56,247 bases of DNA. Origin: Deltaproteobacteria bacterium UBA5205 (GTDB taxonomy: Bacteria > Desulfobacterota > Syntrophorhabdia > Syntrophorhabdales > Syntrophorhabdaceae). Of this stretch, positions 42,437 to 51,076 are shown piece by piece; within the stretch, counting starts at the first letter, position 1, and each line of letters opens with the position of its first letter. The notes below the pieces were generated by a model. The model saw only the letters and a program-made list of their open reading frames with translations, had not been told where the DNA came from and did no database searches. Position numbers and translations under genes: made by a program. The stretch spans positions 1 through 56,247 of the forward strand of contig DHVP01000007.1 of the NCBI GenBank assembly GCA_002412715.1, in the 5' to 3' direction.

Positions 42437-42550
42437 AATAGTGATTGTATCAATCGAGTTACTTCTCAGGAATCATGCCGGTCTCTGGTCAGGCAGAGTC
42501 AAATCGAACCCTTTGTTGAAAAAGGCGGTTACTTCTCAGGAATCACTATT
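42437..42550. repeat. 114-bp segment with 10-bp terminal inverted repeats and an internal 18-bp direct repeat
   Basis: AATAGTGATT (42437-42446) and AATCACTATT (42541-42550) are perfect inverted repeats at the ends. GTTACTTCTCAGGAATCA occurs at 42458-42475 and 42528-42545. No frame is open across it. The shape suggests a decayed insertion or miniature transposable element, or a regulatory site, in the gap upstream of the P-type ATPase. The rest of 42306-42621 shows no gene. Confidence 0.5.
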
Positions 42551-42621
42551 TAAGGACGTCCCATTCCATGCATTCCATACGATGCCTTATATTATGAATA
42601 ATTCATGCCGAAGGGAGGCTA

Positions 42622-45336
42622 ATGGACAAAGGAATCGAGGAGAAAAAAGCAAGACGGCCGAGCGACCCATGGAGCCGAACCGGGGAAGAGGTGCTCGGTG
42701 AACTGAGTGTCTCAGACGAAAGGGGCCTTTCTCAGCGCGAGGTCAAGTACCGGCTCGGCGTTTTCGGCAAGAATCTTCTGCAGGAGACGAAAAAGCGAAG
42801 CCTGTGGAGGATTTTGATCGACCAGTTCAATACCTTCATGGCCCTGTTCCTCGGGGGGGCTGCAGTCCTTGCATTTCTTCTCGGTGAGGTAGTCGAGGCC
42901 ATCGCCATCGGCGGGGTCATCCTGATAAGCGGCGCCATTGGTTTTGTCATGGAGGCGAGGGCGGTACGTTCGATGGAGGCGCTTCGCCGTCTCGGCCAAA
43001 CCACGACGAGGGTCCGCAGGGACGGAAGGATCCAGGAAGTCCCGGCCGAGAGCCTTGTGCCGGGAGACATAGTGCTTCTCGAAGCGGGCGACACGATCAC
43101 GGCTGACCTCCGACTCATCGAAGCATCAAGGCTTCAGGCGGACGAATCCTCGCTGACCGGGGAATCTCTCCCCGTGTCCAAGCGAACAGAACCGATCGAC
43201 AACGAAGCCCCTCTGGACGCCCGGCGGAACATGCTATTCAAGGGGACAGCCATAACAGCGGGGTCCGGAGAAGGAGTCGTGACCGCTACTGGTCTCGCCA
43301 CTGAACTGGGGGATATATCCTCTCTTGTTTCAGAGACAGGAGAAGAGACCACTGGCCTCGAAAAGGACCTGAAGAGCCTCGGACATCGGCTCATATGGCT
43401 CGCCCTGTTCACCGGCGTCTTTGTCGCCGGCATCGGACTGGCAACCGGATCCCAAACGCTTCTGATCCTTGAAACGGCCATCGCCCTGGCAGTTGCCGCG
43501 GTCCCCGAAGGTTTACCCATCGTCGCCACCGTTGCCCTAGCCCAGGGCATGTGGCGCATGGCGCGCCGGAACGCCCTGGTAAAAAGGCTTCAGGCTGTCG
43601 AGACCCTAGGCGCGGTGAACGTAATATGCACGGACAAGACCGGGACCCTTACCGAGAACCGGATCACGGTGGCGAGAATCTTGCTCGACTGCCACGAAAT
43701 AGATCTCAAGGGTGATGGGTTCTTCGAGCAGGGAAAAGTTCTCAACCCTCATTCCATCCCGGCGCTGCATGATGCGTTGCGGGTCGCAGCCCTTTGCAAT
43801 AATGCATCCATAGAACCACGAAAGGGAAAACAGGCTGACGGGATCGGCGATCCCCTTGAGGTCGCGCTTCTTGTCGCGGCTGCTCATGCAGGGATACAAC
43901 GGGAACAGTTACTCGACGAGCTGCCCGAGATAAGGGAGGAAGCCTTCGACACGGATCTGAAGATGATGGCCACCGTCCATGAAGAAGACGAAGGCTATCT
44001 TATCGCGATAAAGGGTGCTCCTGAAGCTGTACTCGAAGTGAGCGCACACATTATGGCCGGCGACGGAATCCGACCCCTGACCGAGGACGACACAAATCGT
44101 CTGAACACACAGAACGACGAGCTGGCCCGCCAGGGGTACCGGGTCCTCGCGCTAGCCAACAAAAAGGTCCCGGACGATACCGGACGGGTCTACGAGAATC
44201 TTGTTTTCCTCGGTCTTGTTGGCTTGATCGACCCTCCGAGACAGGATGTCCCGGGCGCCATAGCCTTGTGCAGGAAGGCAGGGGTGAGGGTTGTCATGGT
44301 GACCGGCGATCAGCCGGCCACGGCTAGGTATGTTGCGACTGAGGTGGGACTTGTCGGAAAAGAACCGGTAGAGGTGTTGCTAGGGAAAGACATCAGGGAG
44401 CCTGCGCACCTGTCACCGAAAGAGATTATACGCATCCTGGAAACCCCCGTGCTCGCACGGGTAAGCCCCAGGCAAAAGCTTAACGTGATCGATATCTACA
44501 GAAAGAACCATTTTGTGGTAGCCATGACGGGAGACGGGGTCAATGACGCACCTGCCCTCAAGAAAGCGGATATCGGTATAGCAATGGGGCTCAGAGGCAC
44601 CCAGGTGGCACGGGAAGCAGCCGGCATCGTACTCAAAGACGACGCCTTCCCGACGATTGTCGCTGCCATTGAACAGGGTCGGGCGATCTTCGCGAATATC
44701 AGGAAGTTCGTCAGATATCTCGTCTCCTGCAACCTGAGCACGTTCTTCCTCATCTCACTCGCTACTTTCCTTGGTTTGCCCCTGCCGGTCCTCCCGCTGC
44801 AGATACTGTATCTCAACATCGTTACCGATGTCTTCCCGGCCCTCGCTCTCGGTGTCGGCAAAGGGAGCCCCACCCTCATGACTCAGCTTCCCCGGAAATC
44901 CCGGGAGCCGGTCCTTCTCGGGCCGGACTGGCTTGCAGCCGGGTCCTACGGTCTTTTGATCTCGCTGACGGTGCTCGCTTCTTTCGCCCTGGCCCTTCAT
45001 TTATTCGGCATCAAGGGAAATCAGGCAGTCTCCGTCTCCTTTCTCACGCTCGGCTTCACCCGTATGTGCCATGTTTTCAACATGAGGGAAAAGAATACCG
45101 GTCTCCTGAACAATGAGATTACGACAAATCCTTACATCTGGGCCACCTTTGTCCTTTGCGCCCTGCTCCTTCTTATAACCGTGTATTTGCCACCCCTCGC
45201 CCGGGTCCTGCACATGGTGTATCCCGGAGCGGAGGGTTGGGCCATAATAGGTGTGGCCGGCATAGTGCCGACGCTTATGATTCAAGCGGCAAAAGCAATC
45301 CGTGGAAGAACAAGGCAACCCGCTGAGCACCCATGA
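42622..45336 (+). CDS. P2A-type calcium-transporting-like P-ATPase
   Basis: Encodes 904 residues. ATG 42622 follows GGGAGG. The N-terminal cytoplasmic region (SREVKYRLGVFGKN-like 'cation ATPase N' signature) leads to helix pairs. Conserved motifs are VPGDIVLLEAGD, the TGE of DESSLTGESLPV, PEGLP in VPEGLPIVATVAL (the ion-binding segment of calcium-type pumps), CTDKTGTLTENR with the phospho-Asp, KGAPEAVL and VAMTGDGVNDAPALKKADIG. The six C-terminal helices follow. P2A members export calcium or manganese to the periplasm; the exact ion cannot be told. It stands alone in front of the two-component pair. Confidence 0.9.
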   Translation: MDKGIEEKKARRPSDPWSRTGEEVLGELSVSDERGLSQREVKYRLGVFGKNLLQETKKRSLWRILIDQFNTFMALFLGGAAVLAFLLGEVVEAIAIGGVILISGAIGFVMEARAVRSMEALRRLGQTTTRVRRDGRIQEVPAESLVPGDIVLLEAGDTITADLRLIEASRLQADESSLTGESLPVSKRTEPIDNEAPLDARRNMLFKGTAITAGSGEGVVTATGLATELGDISSLVSETGEETTGLEKDLKSLGHRLIWLALFTGVFVAGIGLATGSQTLLILETAIALAVAAVPEGLPIVATVALAQGMWRMARRNALVKRLQAVETLGAVNVICTDKTGTLTENRITVARILLDCHEIDLKGDGFFEQGKVLNPHSIPALHDALRVAALCNNASIEPRKGKQADGIGDPLEVALLVAAAHAGIQREQLLDELPEIREEAFDTDLKMMATVHEEDEGYLIAIKGAPEAVLEVSAHIMAGDGIRPLTEDDTNRLNTQNDELARQGYRVLALANKKVPDDTGRVYENLVFLGLVGLIDPPRQDVPGAIALCRKAGVRVVMVTGDQPATARYVATEVGLVGKEPVEVLLGKDIREPAHLSPKEIIRILETPVLARVSPRQKLNVIDIYRKNHFVVAMTGDGVNDAPALKKADIGIAMGLRGTQVAREAAGIVLKDDAFPTIVAAIEQGRAIFANIRKFVRYLVSCNLSTFFLISLATFLGLPLPVLPLQILYLNIVTDVFPALALGVGKGSPTLMTQLPRKSREPVLLGPDWLAAGSYGLLISLTVLASFALALHLFGIKGNQAVSVSFLTLGFTRMCHVFNMREKNTGLLNNEITTNPYIWATFVLCALLLLITVYLPPLARVLHMVYPGAEGWAIIGVAGIVPTLMIQAAKAIRGRTRQPAEHP

Positions 45337-45453
45337 GTTGACAAGATGGATTTGACGATGAAGATAGACAAGATAGTCCTCAATCTATGGTATACTTACC
45401 GCCCAAGAGCGTCTTAAGAAGAAGATGATAATTACCCATACATTTAGGGGTTC

Positions 45454-45576
45454 ATGCTCTTCCATTTTGGCCGCATCCCGTTTACCGGTTCCGAGGTAGT
45501 TGACATGGACGGACATCCAATTGGCGAAGTCCTCGTGGAGCGCACCCAGTCGAAGGATGGTGAAGAAGAAGCTTAA
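45454..45576 (+). pseudogene. C-terminal fragment of a CorC/HlyC-domain protein, coupled to response regulator
   Basis: The 40-residue frame MLFHFGRIPFTGSEVVDMDG-HPIGEVLVER matches the end of CNNM/CBS/CorC proteins. The full copy in this window (49556-50890) reads GFMLLQFGRIPSTG, WFEWAGWQFE, VVDMDGNRIDKILV; the fragment lacks the middle WFEWAGWQFE part but keeps both flanks. A TAG lies three codons upstream in the same frame (then Gly-Phe-Met), so the rest of the gene is gone. Its TAA (45574-45576) shares its last A with the ATG of the response regulator at 45576, so it may still be translated and couple into that gene. The gap 45337-45453 has nothing else I can name. Confidence 0.7.
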
Positions 45577-46253
45577 TGCGAGTCCTGTTGATCGAAGATG
45601 ACAGAATAATTGCCTCTTTCATAGTGAAAGGTCTCAAGGAAGCGGGATTTGCCGTCGACCATGCAGTTGACGGCGAGGATGGGCTTCACCTCGCGCAGAC
45701 AGAACCATACGACATCGCCATCATCGATATTATGCTTCCCCGGCTTGATGGCCTTGCTGTTATTAGAAACCTGCGCGAGACGAAGCGGGCAATCCCCGTC
45801 ATTATCCTGAGCGCCAAGGATACCGTGAACGACCGCGTGCACGGCCTTCAACTAGGGGCTGATGATTATCTTACCAAACCGTTTGCGTTTTCCGAATTGC
45901 TCGCTCGCGTGCAGGCCCTCATCCGCAGAGCCACGGGTGCAGCCGAAACAACAAAACTGGTGGTCGGCGACCTTTTAATGGACCTTCTTGCGAGGGAAGT
46001 ATATCGTGGCGGAAGACGCCTCGACCTGCAACCCCGCGAATTTGCCTTGCTCGAATTCCTCATGAGAAACCCGGGAAAAGTCGTGTCAAGAACCATGATT
46101 CTGGACCACGTCTGGGACTACCAGTTCGATCCCCAGACAAACGTAGTCGAAGCCCGCATCAGCAGATTGAGAGACAAGGTTGACAGGAAGTTTGAAAAGA
46201 AGATGCTTCATACCATACGAGGTGTCGGTTACGTCCTTAAAGAGTCTGATTAA
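45576..46253 (+). CDS. OmpR-family response regulator
   Basis: Encodes 225 residues. The receiver (1-115) has LLIEDDRIIA, the acceptor Asp in IAIIDIMLPRLDG, Ser in VIILSAKDT and Lys in YLTKPF. The OmpR-type winged helix (about 130-222) has LDLQPREFALLEFLMRNPG, RTMILDHVWDYQFDP and RGVGYVLKES. This is the CusR/CopR-like group, which often controls metal and envelope genes. It starts at ATG 45576 with a TAATG overlap to the CorC fragment, and ends overlapping the sensor kinase gene. A possible target is the P-type ATPase or the following envelope genes, as inferred from position only. Confidence 0.93.
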   Translation: MRVLLIEDDRIIASFIVKGLKEAGFAVDHAVDGEDGLHLAQTEPYDIAIIDIMLPRLDGLAVIRNLRETKRAIPVIILSAKDTVNDRVHGLQLGADDYLTKPFAFSELLARVQALIRRATGAAETTKLVVGDLLMDLLAREVYRGGRRLDLQPREFALLEFLMRNPGKVVSRTMILDHVWDYQFDPQTNVVEARISRLRDKVDRKFEKKMLHTIRGVGYVLKESD

Positions 46254-47355
46254 AGTCCGAAAGACAGTCGCTTTCAGGCTCACCTGCTGGTACGCCCTTG
46301 TGTTTACGGCGTCGATGTTCGCCGCCTTCGTCGGTTTCTACATCATCACCATGCACGGCACCCACGACATTACCAAGGAGGCTCTCTTTGAACTGCGGGA
46401 GGACTTTCGCAGGTATTTCGGCACTACGATGGCGGTCGTCGCGGCTTTCGCCGGCCTCGTCGGCTGGTTCATGGCAAAGAGGGCTTTGTCGGGTGTCGGT
46501 GACGTCACCCGGGCGGCAACTCTTATAGCAAAGGGAGCATTGGACAGCAGGGTTCCCTTGAAAGGGAAGAATGATGATCTCGACCTCCTCGCCGAAGCTT
46601 TCAACAGCATGGCCGAGCGCATCCAGACGCTGATCGGCGAGATGAGAGAAATGACGGACAGTATAGCCCATGATATCAGAAGCGCCATTACGCGGATGCG
46701 GGGCATCGCCGAAATGACTCTTCTCACAGAGATAACGAAGGACGAACACCAGGCCGTAACAGCTAACATTATTGAGCAGTGCGATCACCTTCTGGCGATG
46801 ACAAACACCATGCTTGAGATCTCCAAGGCAGAGGCTGGCCTGACCGAACTGAAGCTGGAATCGACGGACCTGGTCTCCATGGTAGCCGATGCTGTAGACC
46901 TCTTTGAACCGGCAGCGGAGGACAGAGACATTTCTATCACGCTCAAGGCACCTCAGCGCGTTGCAATAGCGGGCGACACTCAGAAGCTCCGAAGGGTTTT
47001 TGCAAATCTCATCGACAATGCGGTCAAATATACACCCGATGGAGGTGCTGTCAGCATTCTGATTGAAGAAGGGGGGCATCGCGCCTTTGTCACCGTGGAA
47101 GATACAGGGATGGGGATTGCAGAACCGGATTTGCCCCATGTGTTCGAGCGGTTCTTCAGGGGAGAGAGAAGCAGATCGACAACGGGGAGTGGTCTGGGTT
47201 TGAGTTTCGTGAAGGTATTTATAAACGCTCATGGCGGGACTATAACGGTCGAGAGTGAACCGGGAAAAGGCAGCCGGTTCGTTGTTGCGCTTCCGAAGAA
47301 TCGCCCCGCTCAAGCGACATTACCAAAAGATAATCATCCGGTTAAGCTCACGTAA
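46222..47355 (+). CDS. Sensor histidine kinase with shortened periplasmic domain
   Basis: From GTG 46222 it encodes 377 residues and overlaps the regulator gene by 32 bases; the start is a best guess. Two membrane helices lie at about 18-38 and 65-85 (TCWYALVFTASMFAAFVGFY; VVAAFAGLVGWFMAKRAL). Between them there are only about 25 residues (DITKEALFELREDFRR), far shorter than the roughly 100-150 residue periplasmic sensor of CusS-type kinases. HAMP, HisKA (TDSIAHDIRSAITRMRGIAE, phospho-His) and HATPase motifs (NLIDNAVKYT, DTGMGIA, GSGLGLSFVKVF) are intact. It pairs with the upstream regulator. With such a short loop it may sense membrane state or a partner protein. Confidence 0.92.
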   Translation: MSVTSLKSLIKVRKTVAFRLTCWYALVFTASMFAAFVGFYIITMHGTHDITKEALFELREDFRRYFGTTMAVVAAFAGLVGWFMAKRALSGVGDVTRAATLIAKGALDSRVPLKGKNDDLDLLAEAFNSMAERIQTLIGEMREMTDSIAHDIRSAITRMRGIAEMTLLTEITKDEHQAVTANIIEQCDHLLAMTNTMLEISKAEAGLTELKLESTDLVSMVADAVDLFEPAAEDRDISITLKAPQRVAIAGDTQKLRRVFANLIDNAVKYTPDGGAVSILIEEGGHRAFVTVEDTGMGIAEPDLPHVFERFFRGERSRSTTGSGLGLSFVKVFINAHGGTITVESEPGKGSRFVVALPKNRPAQATLPKDNHPVKLT

Positions 47356-47429
47356 TGTTCACCGTGCGATAATGTTACCTGTTTGACTATCGGCAACGTT
47401 TGGATTGAAGATATCGAGCGGGATCGAAT

Positions 47430-47786
47430 TTGGGCAGGGACAGCGAGGACACGGATATCTCGAAATTGTCAAAATACCATTTCAGGTGCGTCAAGAGAAT
47501 CATCGTAGGCGCCGCAGGTTTAGTTGTCCTGTCGATCGGCATCGGGATGGTGGTTCTTCCGGGTCCGGCCTTCCTCGTCATACCCCTCGGTCTTAGTATC
47601 CTTGCAACTGAATTTGAGTGGGCCAAACGCATTCACGACAAGGGTCGCGTCTGGCTGAACGAACGAAAGCAAGCATGGAGAGATGGCCGAACAGGCCATG
47701 CAAAATCCAAAGGGGAAGCGAAGGAGAACGAATACCGGTCTCGTGGAGTTCCGGAGGATTACCGTAAACAAAGGGAGCTAATGTGA
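47430..47786 (+). CDS. PGPGW-family transmembrane protein
   Basis: Encodes 118 residues from TTG 47430 (GGGAT upstream). The motif GMVVLPGPAFLVIPLGLSIL then TEFEWAKR (about residues 40-65) fits the PGPGW domain, and two short helices flank it (RCVKRIIVGAAGLVVLSIGI). The C-terminal third is charged and hydrophilic (WLNERKQAWRDGRTGHAKSK). Its stop codon TGA overlaps the ATG of htpX (TGATG), so the two are translationally coupled. The family has no clear function. Another start further in, such as TTG codons near 47466, cannot be excluded. Confidence 0.82.
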   Translation: MGRDSEDTDISKLSKYHFRCVKRIIVGAAGLVVLSIGIGMVVLPGPAFLVIPLGLSILATEFEWAKRIHDKGRVWLNERKQAWRDGRTGHAKSKGEAKENEYRSRGVPEDYRKQRELM

Positions 47787-48649
47787 TGAATGTATTGAAG
47801 ACAGGCGTACTGATGATAACGCTTACCGTGATGTTTCTTGCCATAGGAGCACTGATTGGCGGGAAATCAGGAATGACAATGGCCCTCATAATAGCCTTCG
47901 GTATGAACTTTTTTGCCTACTGGTTCAGCGACAAAATCGTGCTGAAGATGTATGGCGCAAGGGAGGTCACAGAAGCGGAAGCACCGGAACTCTATGGAAC
48001 AGTGACGCTGCTTGCTCAGCGGGCCAGCCTTCCCATGCCAAAGGTCTACATCATCGATCAGGATCAGCCGAATGCCTTTGCTACAGGAAGAAACCCGCAA
48101 AACGGGGCGGTTGCGGTCACAACGGGCATTCTTCAGATCCTGACCAGGGACGAACTGGAGGGCGTTCTTGCCCATGAACTGGCCCATATCAAACATCGGG
48201 ACATCCTTGTAGGCACCATCGCCGCAACCATAGCGGGCGCCATAACCTATCTCGCCCAAATTGCCCAGTGGGGGATGATTTTCGGAGGCCGGAGCAGCGA
48301 CGAGGAAGGCGAAGGGGGTAGCCCTATAGCTGCGATCGCGATGATGGTTGTCGGACCCATCGCAGCGATGCTTATTCAAATGGCAATATCCAGATCGAGG
48401 GAGTACGGTGCCGATGCGGGTGGAGCCGCTATTGCCGGTAATCCTTTGGGGTTATCTAAGGCACTGGAGAAGCTGCAAATGGCGTCACAAAGGATACCTA
48501 TGGAGGCGAACGGAGCGACCGCGCACATGTTCATCGTCAACCCGCTCTCCGGGGGCAGCCTCTTGCGGCTTTTCAGCACCCACCCGCCCATAGAGGAACG
48601 GATTGCAAGACTGGAAGAACTCGCGTATGGGAGACCGACCCGGGCGTAA
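47786..48649 (+). CDS. htpX: HtpX membrane metalloprotease
   Basis: Encodes 287 residues. The zinc site is HELAHIKHRD (about residues 131-140), with the third ligand Glu in SREYGADAGGAAIAG (about 206). Two N-terminal membrane helices (TGVLMITLTVMFLAIGALIG; MALIIAFGMNFFAYWFSD) and two near 155-200 give the usual four-helix layout. LYGTVTLLAQRASLPMPKVY is the typical segment after the first pair. HtpX degrades misfolded membrane proteins. ATG 47786 overlaps the stop of the PGPGW gene and is preferred over GTG 47783. In many species htpX responds to envelope stress; here it fits the neighbouring two-component system. Confidence 0.95.
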   Translation: MNVLKTGVLMITLTVMFLAIGALIGGKSGMTMALIIAFGMNFFAYWFSDKIVLKMYGAREVTEAEAPELYGTVTLLAQRASLPMPKVYIIDQDQPNAFATGRNPQNGAVAVTTGILQILTRDELEGVLAHELAHIKHRDILVGTIAATIAGAITYLAQIAQWGMIFGGRSSDEEGEGGSPIAAIAMMVVGPIAAMLIQMAISRSREYGADAGGAAIAGNPLGLSKALEKLQMASQRIPMEANGATAHMFIVNPLSGGSLLRLFSTHPPIEERIARLEELAYGRPTRA

Positions 48650-48759
48650 GAGGTAGCGGGCTCCGGCCGTTCTTTTGGCCCACACAGGTCGTCAGCGGGC
48701 CGGTAACCGTTCAGACCCGGTTCCCGAAAGATAGAAAAGGATAAGGAGGAGAGAAAAGC

Positions 48760-49416
48760 GTGCGAAACATGATGAATATACTACCGAATAGGATTGTGCG
48801 TCCTGATTCTCTGGGCGGCAAGCTGAAGGTCGTAATCGCAGAACTGCCGCCGGACCGAATAACACTGGCTGAAATCAGGGATCTGCTGGGGCACGACGGA
48901 CTCTTATTGTTTAACGCTTTCCTGGCCATTGTTTTCCTGATTCCTGTTTCGATTCCGGGTATGAGCACGGTATTTGGCGCAGCAATTCTCATGATCGCCA
49001 TCAGCCGACTCTTCAGTTGCCGCCTATGGCTACCGAAGCGGTTTCTTGAGCGGCAACTTCCTGCGGACAAACTGTGTGCCGGTCTCGAAAAAGGAGTAGG
49101 CTGGCTCCATCGGCTCGAATGCATCAGCCGTTCTCATCGTATCGGATGGCTCGTCTCCGGCAAATACCTGGGGGCCCTTAATAACTGTGCGCTGGTCGTA
49201 AGCGCGTGCCTGCTCATGGCGCCCTTCGGGCTGGTCCCTTTCAGCAATACGTTGCCTGCCTTTGCAATTCTGCTCTTCACCCTGGGATTCCTACAGCGGG
49301 ATGGCCTCTGCGTGCTCTTTGGTCATGTGGTTAATATTGCGACCATCGTTTATTTCGGGCTTCTTCTGGGAGGTGGTGGAATTGCCGTTCTCCAGATATT
49401 CCAGAGGATGCAATGA
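48760..49416 (+). CDS. ExoD-like membrane protein
   Basis: Encodes 218 residues, starting with GTG 48760 after AAGGAGGAG. It is the ExoD family by RITLAEIRDLLGHDGLLLFN, then IVFLIPVSIPGMSTVFGA (proline-rich membrane turn) and a second half with APFGLVPFSNTLPAFAILLF and LGFLQRDGLCVLFGHVVNIA. The pattern is two related halves with at least five hydrophobic helices. ExoD affects exopolysaccharide formation in rhizobia, but its molecular role is not known. It follows htpX by 110 bases on the same strand. Confidence 0.88.
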   Translation: MRNMMNILPNRIVRPDSLGGKLKVVIAELPPDRITLAEIRDLLGHDGLLLFNAFLAIVFLIPVSIPGMSTVFGAAILMIAISRLFSCRLWLPKRFLERQLPADKLCAGLEKGVGWLHRLECISRSHRIGWLVSGKYLGALNNCALVVSACLLMAPFGLVPFSNTLPAFAILLFTLGFLQRDGLCVLFGHVVNIATIVYFGLLLGGGGIAVLQIFQRMQ

Positions 49417-49519
49417 GGTTCTCGATGTACATACGTCCTTATTTCAGCTGCACTCTTTGGGATTAGTCCGCCTTTCGCCAAAATGACACGAACATTAGCT
49501 TATCACCCGCTACGTTTTT

Positions 49520-49554
49520 GTATCGAGTTGTAGTATACTAAATTCACTCGATAC
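49520..49554. promoter_or_regulatory. 8-bp inverted repeat around a TATACT box at the CNNM/CBS gene start
   Basis: GTATCGAG (49520-49527) and CTCGATAC (49547-49554) are perfect inverted repeats flanking TATACT (49534-49539). The ATG is at 49556 and no ribosome site lies between, so a promoter here would give a leader of about ten bases, with the palindrome as an operator or a start-masking hairpin. No good -35 is visible. Confidence 0.45.
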
Positions 49555-49555
49555 C

Positions 49556-50890
49556 ATGACCAATACGCCTGGCTCTCTGTCCATAAAAACGGAAATTATT
49601 ATTATCCTTGTTCTTGTCATCATTAACGGCGTCTTTGCAATGACGGAAATGGCGATGGTGTCTTCCCGGAAGTCCCGCCTTCAGCACCGCGCCGACAACG
49701 GCGACGTGGGTGCCAAAAAAGCGCTCGATGCCCTCCAGGATCCTAATAGATTTCTTTCAAGCATACAAATCGGCATTACCCTCGTCGGTATTCTAGCAGG
49801 TGTATTCGGCGGGGCAACCGTTGCAGAAAACCTGGGCGAGTGGCTAAGAAGCATTCCTCTCTTCGGTCATTACGGCCCTGCTATCGGAATCGGCGCAGTA
49901 GTGGTAGTGATTACCTATCTTTCTCTCGTTATCGGGGAACTTGTACCCAAGCGACTGGCGCTCAATAATGCCGAGGGGATAGCCTCCTTTATGGCTCCTC
50001 CATTACGTTTTCTGACTCGACTTGCTACTCCTGCCATCTTTCTCTTGAGTTTTTCCACGGATGCACTCCTTATGATTCTCAGGGTGCGGCCAAAGAAAGA
50101 ATTGTCTCACACTGAAGATGAGATTAAGATCCTGATCGAGGAAAGCACACAGGCGGGAATCTTCGAGAAAAGCGAGCAGGTTCTCATGAACCGCGCATTG
50201 AGTCTCGGCGACCTTGATGTAAGTGATATCATGACACCCAGACCCGATATCGTCGCCTTTGATATTCTCGCGCTGCCTGAAGAGATCAGGGATAAAACAA
50301 TAACGAGCGGCCATTCTTGTTTTCCTGTCTATAGTGAGGATCCGAATAATATAGTAGGGATGGTCTCGATCAAGGATTTATGGGTGCAGCTTGTGACTGC
50401 CGAAGGGCAGGACATGCAGTCGATCGTTCTGCCACCCCTGTTCGTGCCCGAAGCACTGCGGGCCCTCAAGGTGCTGGAACTTTTCAAACAGTCGGGCACA
50501 CATGTGGCGCTGGTTATCGATGAGTACGGGACTGTCCAGGGCATAGTCACCCTTCACGATATACTTGAAATGATGGTTGGCGACCTGCCACCTTCCGAGC
50601 TAACTACAGACCTTGATGCTGTCCGTCGCGATGATGGTTCCTGGTTGATAGACGGCTTGCTTTCCATAGACAAGCTTAAGGAACTCTTTGAACTTGATGC
50701 CATTCCGCAAGAAGACACGGAACATTACCGCACGATCGCCGGTTTCATGCTCCTCCAATTTGGTCGTATCCCCTCGACAGGATCCTGGTTTGAATGGGCC
50801 GGGTGGCAGTTTGAAGTCGTGGACATGGATGGCAACCGGATCGATAAGATACTTGTTTCCCGGCACACAGGTAAACAGGACACGGTTTAG
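49556..50890 (+). CDS. CNNM/CBS/CorC-domain membrane protein (hemolysin-type)
   Basis: Encodes 444 residues. A CNNM/DUF21 domain with four helices is at about 10-190 (ILVLVIINGVFAMTEMAM, FLSSIQIGITLVGILAGVFG, LVIGELVPKRLAL). Two CBS modules lie at about 215-330 (DVSDIMTPRPDIVAFDILAL, HVALVIDEYGTVQGIVTLHD) and the CorC/HlyC domain at about 345-435 (DGLLSIDKLKELFELDAIP, GFMLLQFGRIPSTGSWFEWA, VVDMDGNRIDKILV). The family is implicated in magnesium or cobalt efflux and ion homeostasis, at the inner membrane. The ATG lacks a ribosome site and sits beside a palindrome. A truncated paralogue end lies 4 kb upstream. Confidence 0.92.
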   Translation: MTNTPGSLSIKTEIIIILVLVIINGVFAMTEMAMVSSRKSRLQHRADNGDVGAKKALDALQDPNRFLSSIQIGITLVGILAGVFGGATVAENLGEWLRSIPLFGHYGPAIGIGAVVVVITYLSLVIGELVPKRLALNNAEGIASFMAPPLRFLTRLATPAIFLLSFSTDALLMILRVRPKKELSHTEDEIKILIEESTQAGIFEKSEQVLMNRALSLGDLDVSDIMTPRPDIVAFDILALPEEIRDKTITSGHSCFPVYSEDPNNIVGMVSIKDLWVQLVTAEGQDMQSIVLPPLFVPEALRALKVLELFKQSGTHVALVIDEYGTVQGIVTLHDILEMMVGDLPPSELTTDLDAVRRDDGSWLIDGLLSIDKLKELFELDAIPQEDTEHYRTIAGFMLLQFGRIPSTGSWFEWAGWQFEVVDMDGNRIDKILVSRHTGKQDTV

Positions 50891-51076
50891 CGATCTTGCC
50901 AACGGGCTCCTGCTTGACTACCCGATCAATGATAAGAAGTCGCTATGGAGGGCTGAAATTAATGTAAAGCATCTCAAGGATTTCTTCGGCGATTGCAGGG
51001 CAACGGATATCGTTTGAGTAATAGCGAAAATTCATGTATAAATCTTTCCAAACATTATTTTAAGGAGGTTACAGTA

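Noticed and set aside
50891..51076. Frame reading LLLDYPINDKKSLWRAEINV after the CNNM/CBS gene
   Set aside because: It might be the tail of another gene, but it is out of frame with the preceding CDS, lacks a start and cannot be assigned to a family.
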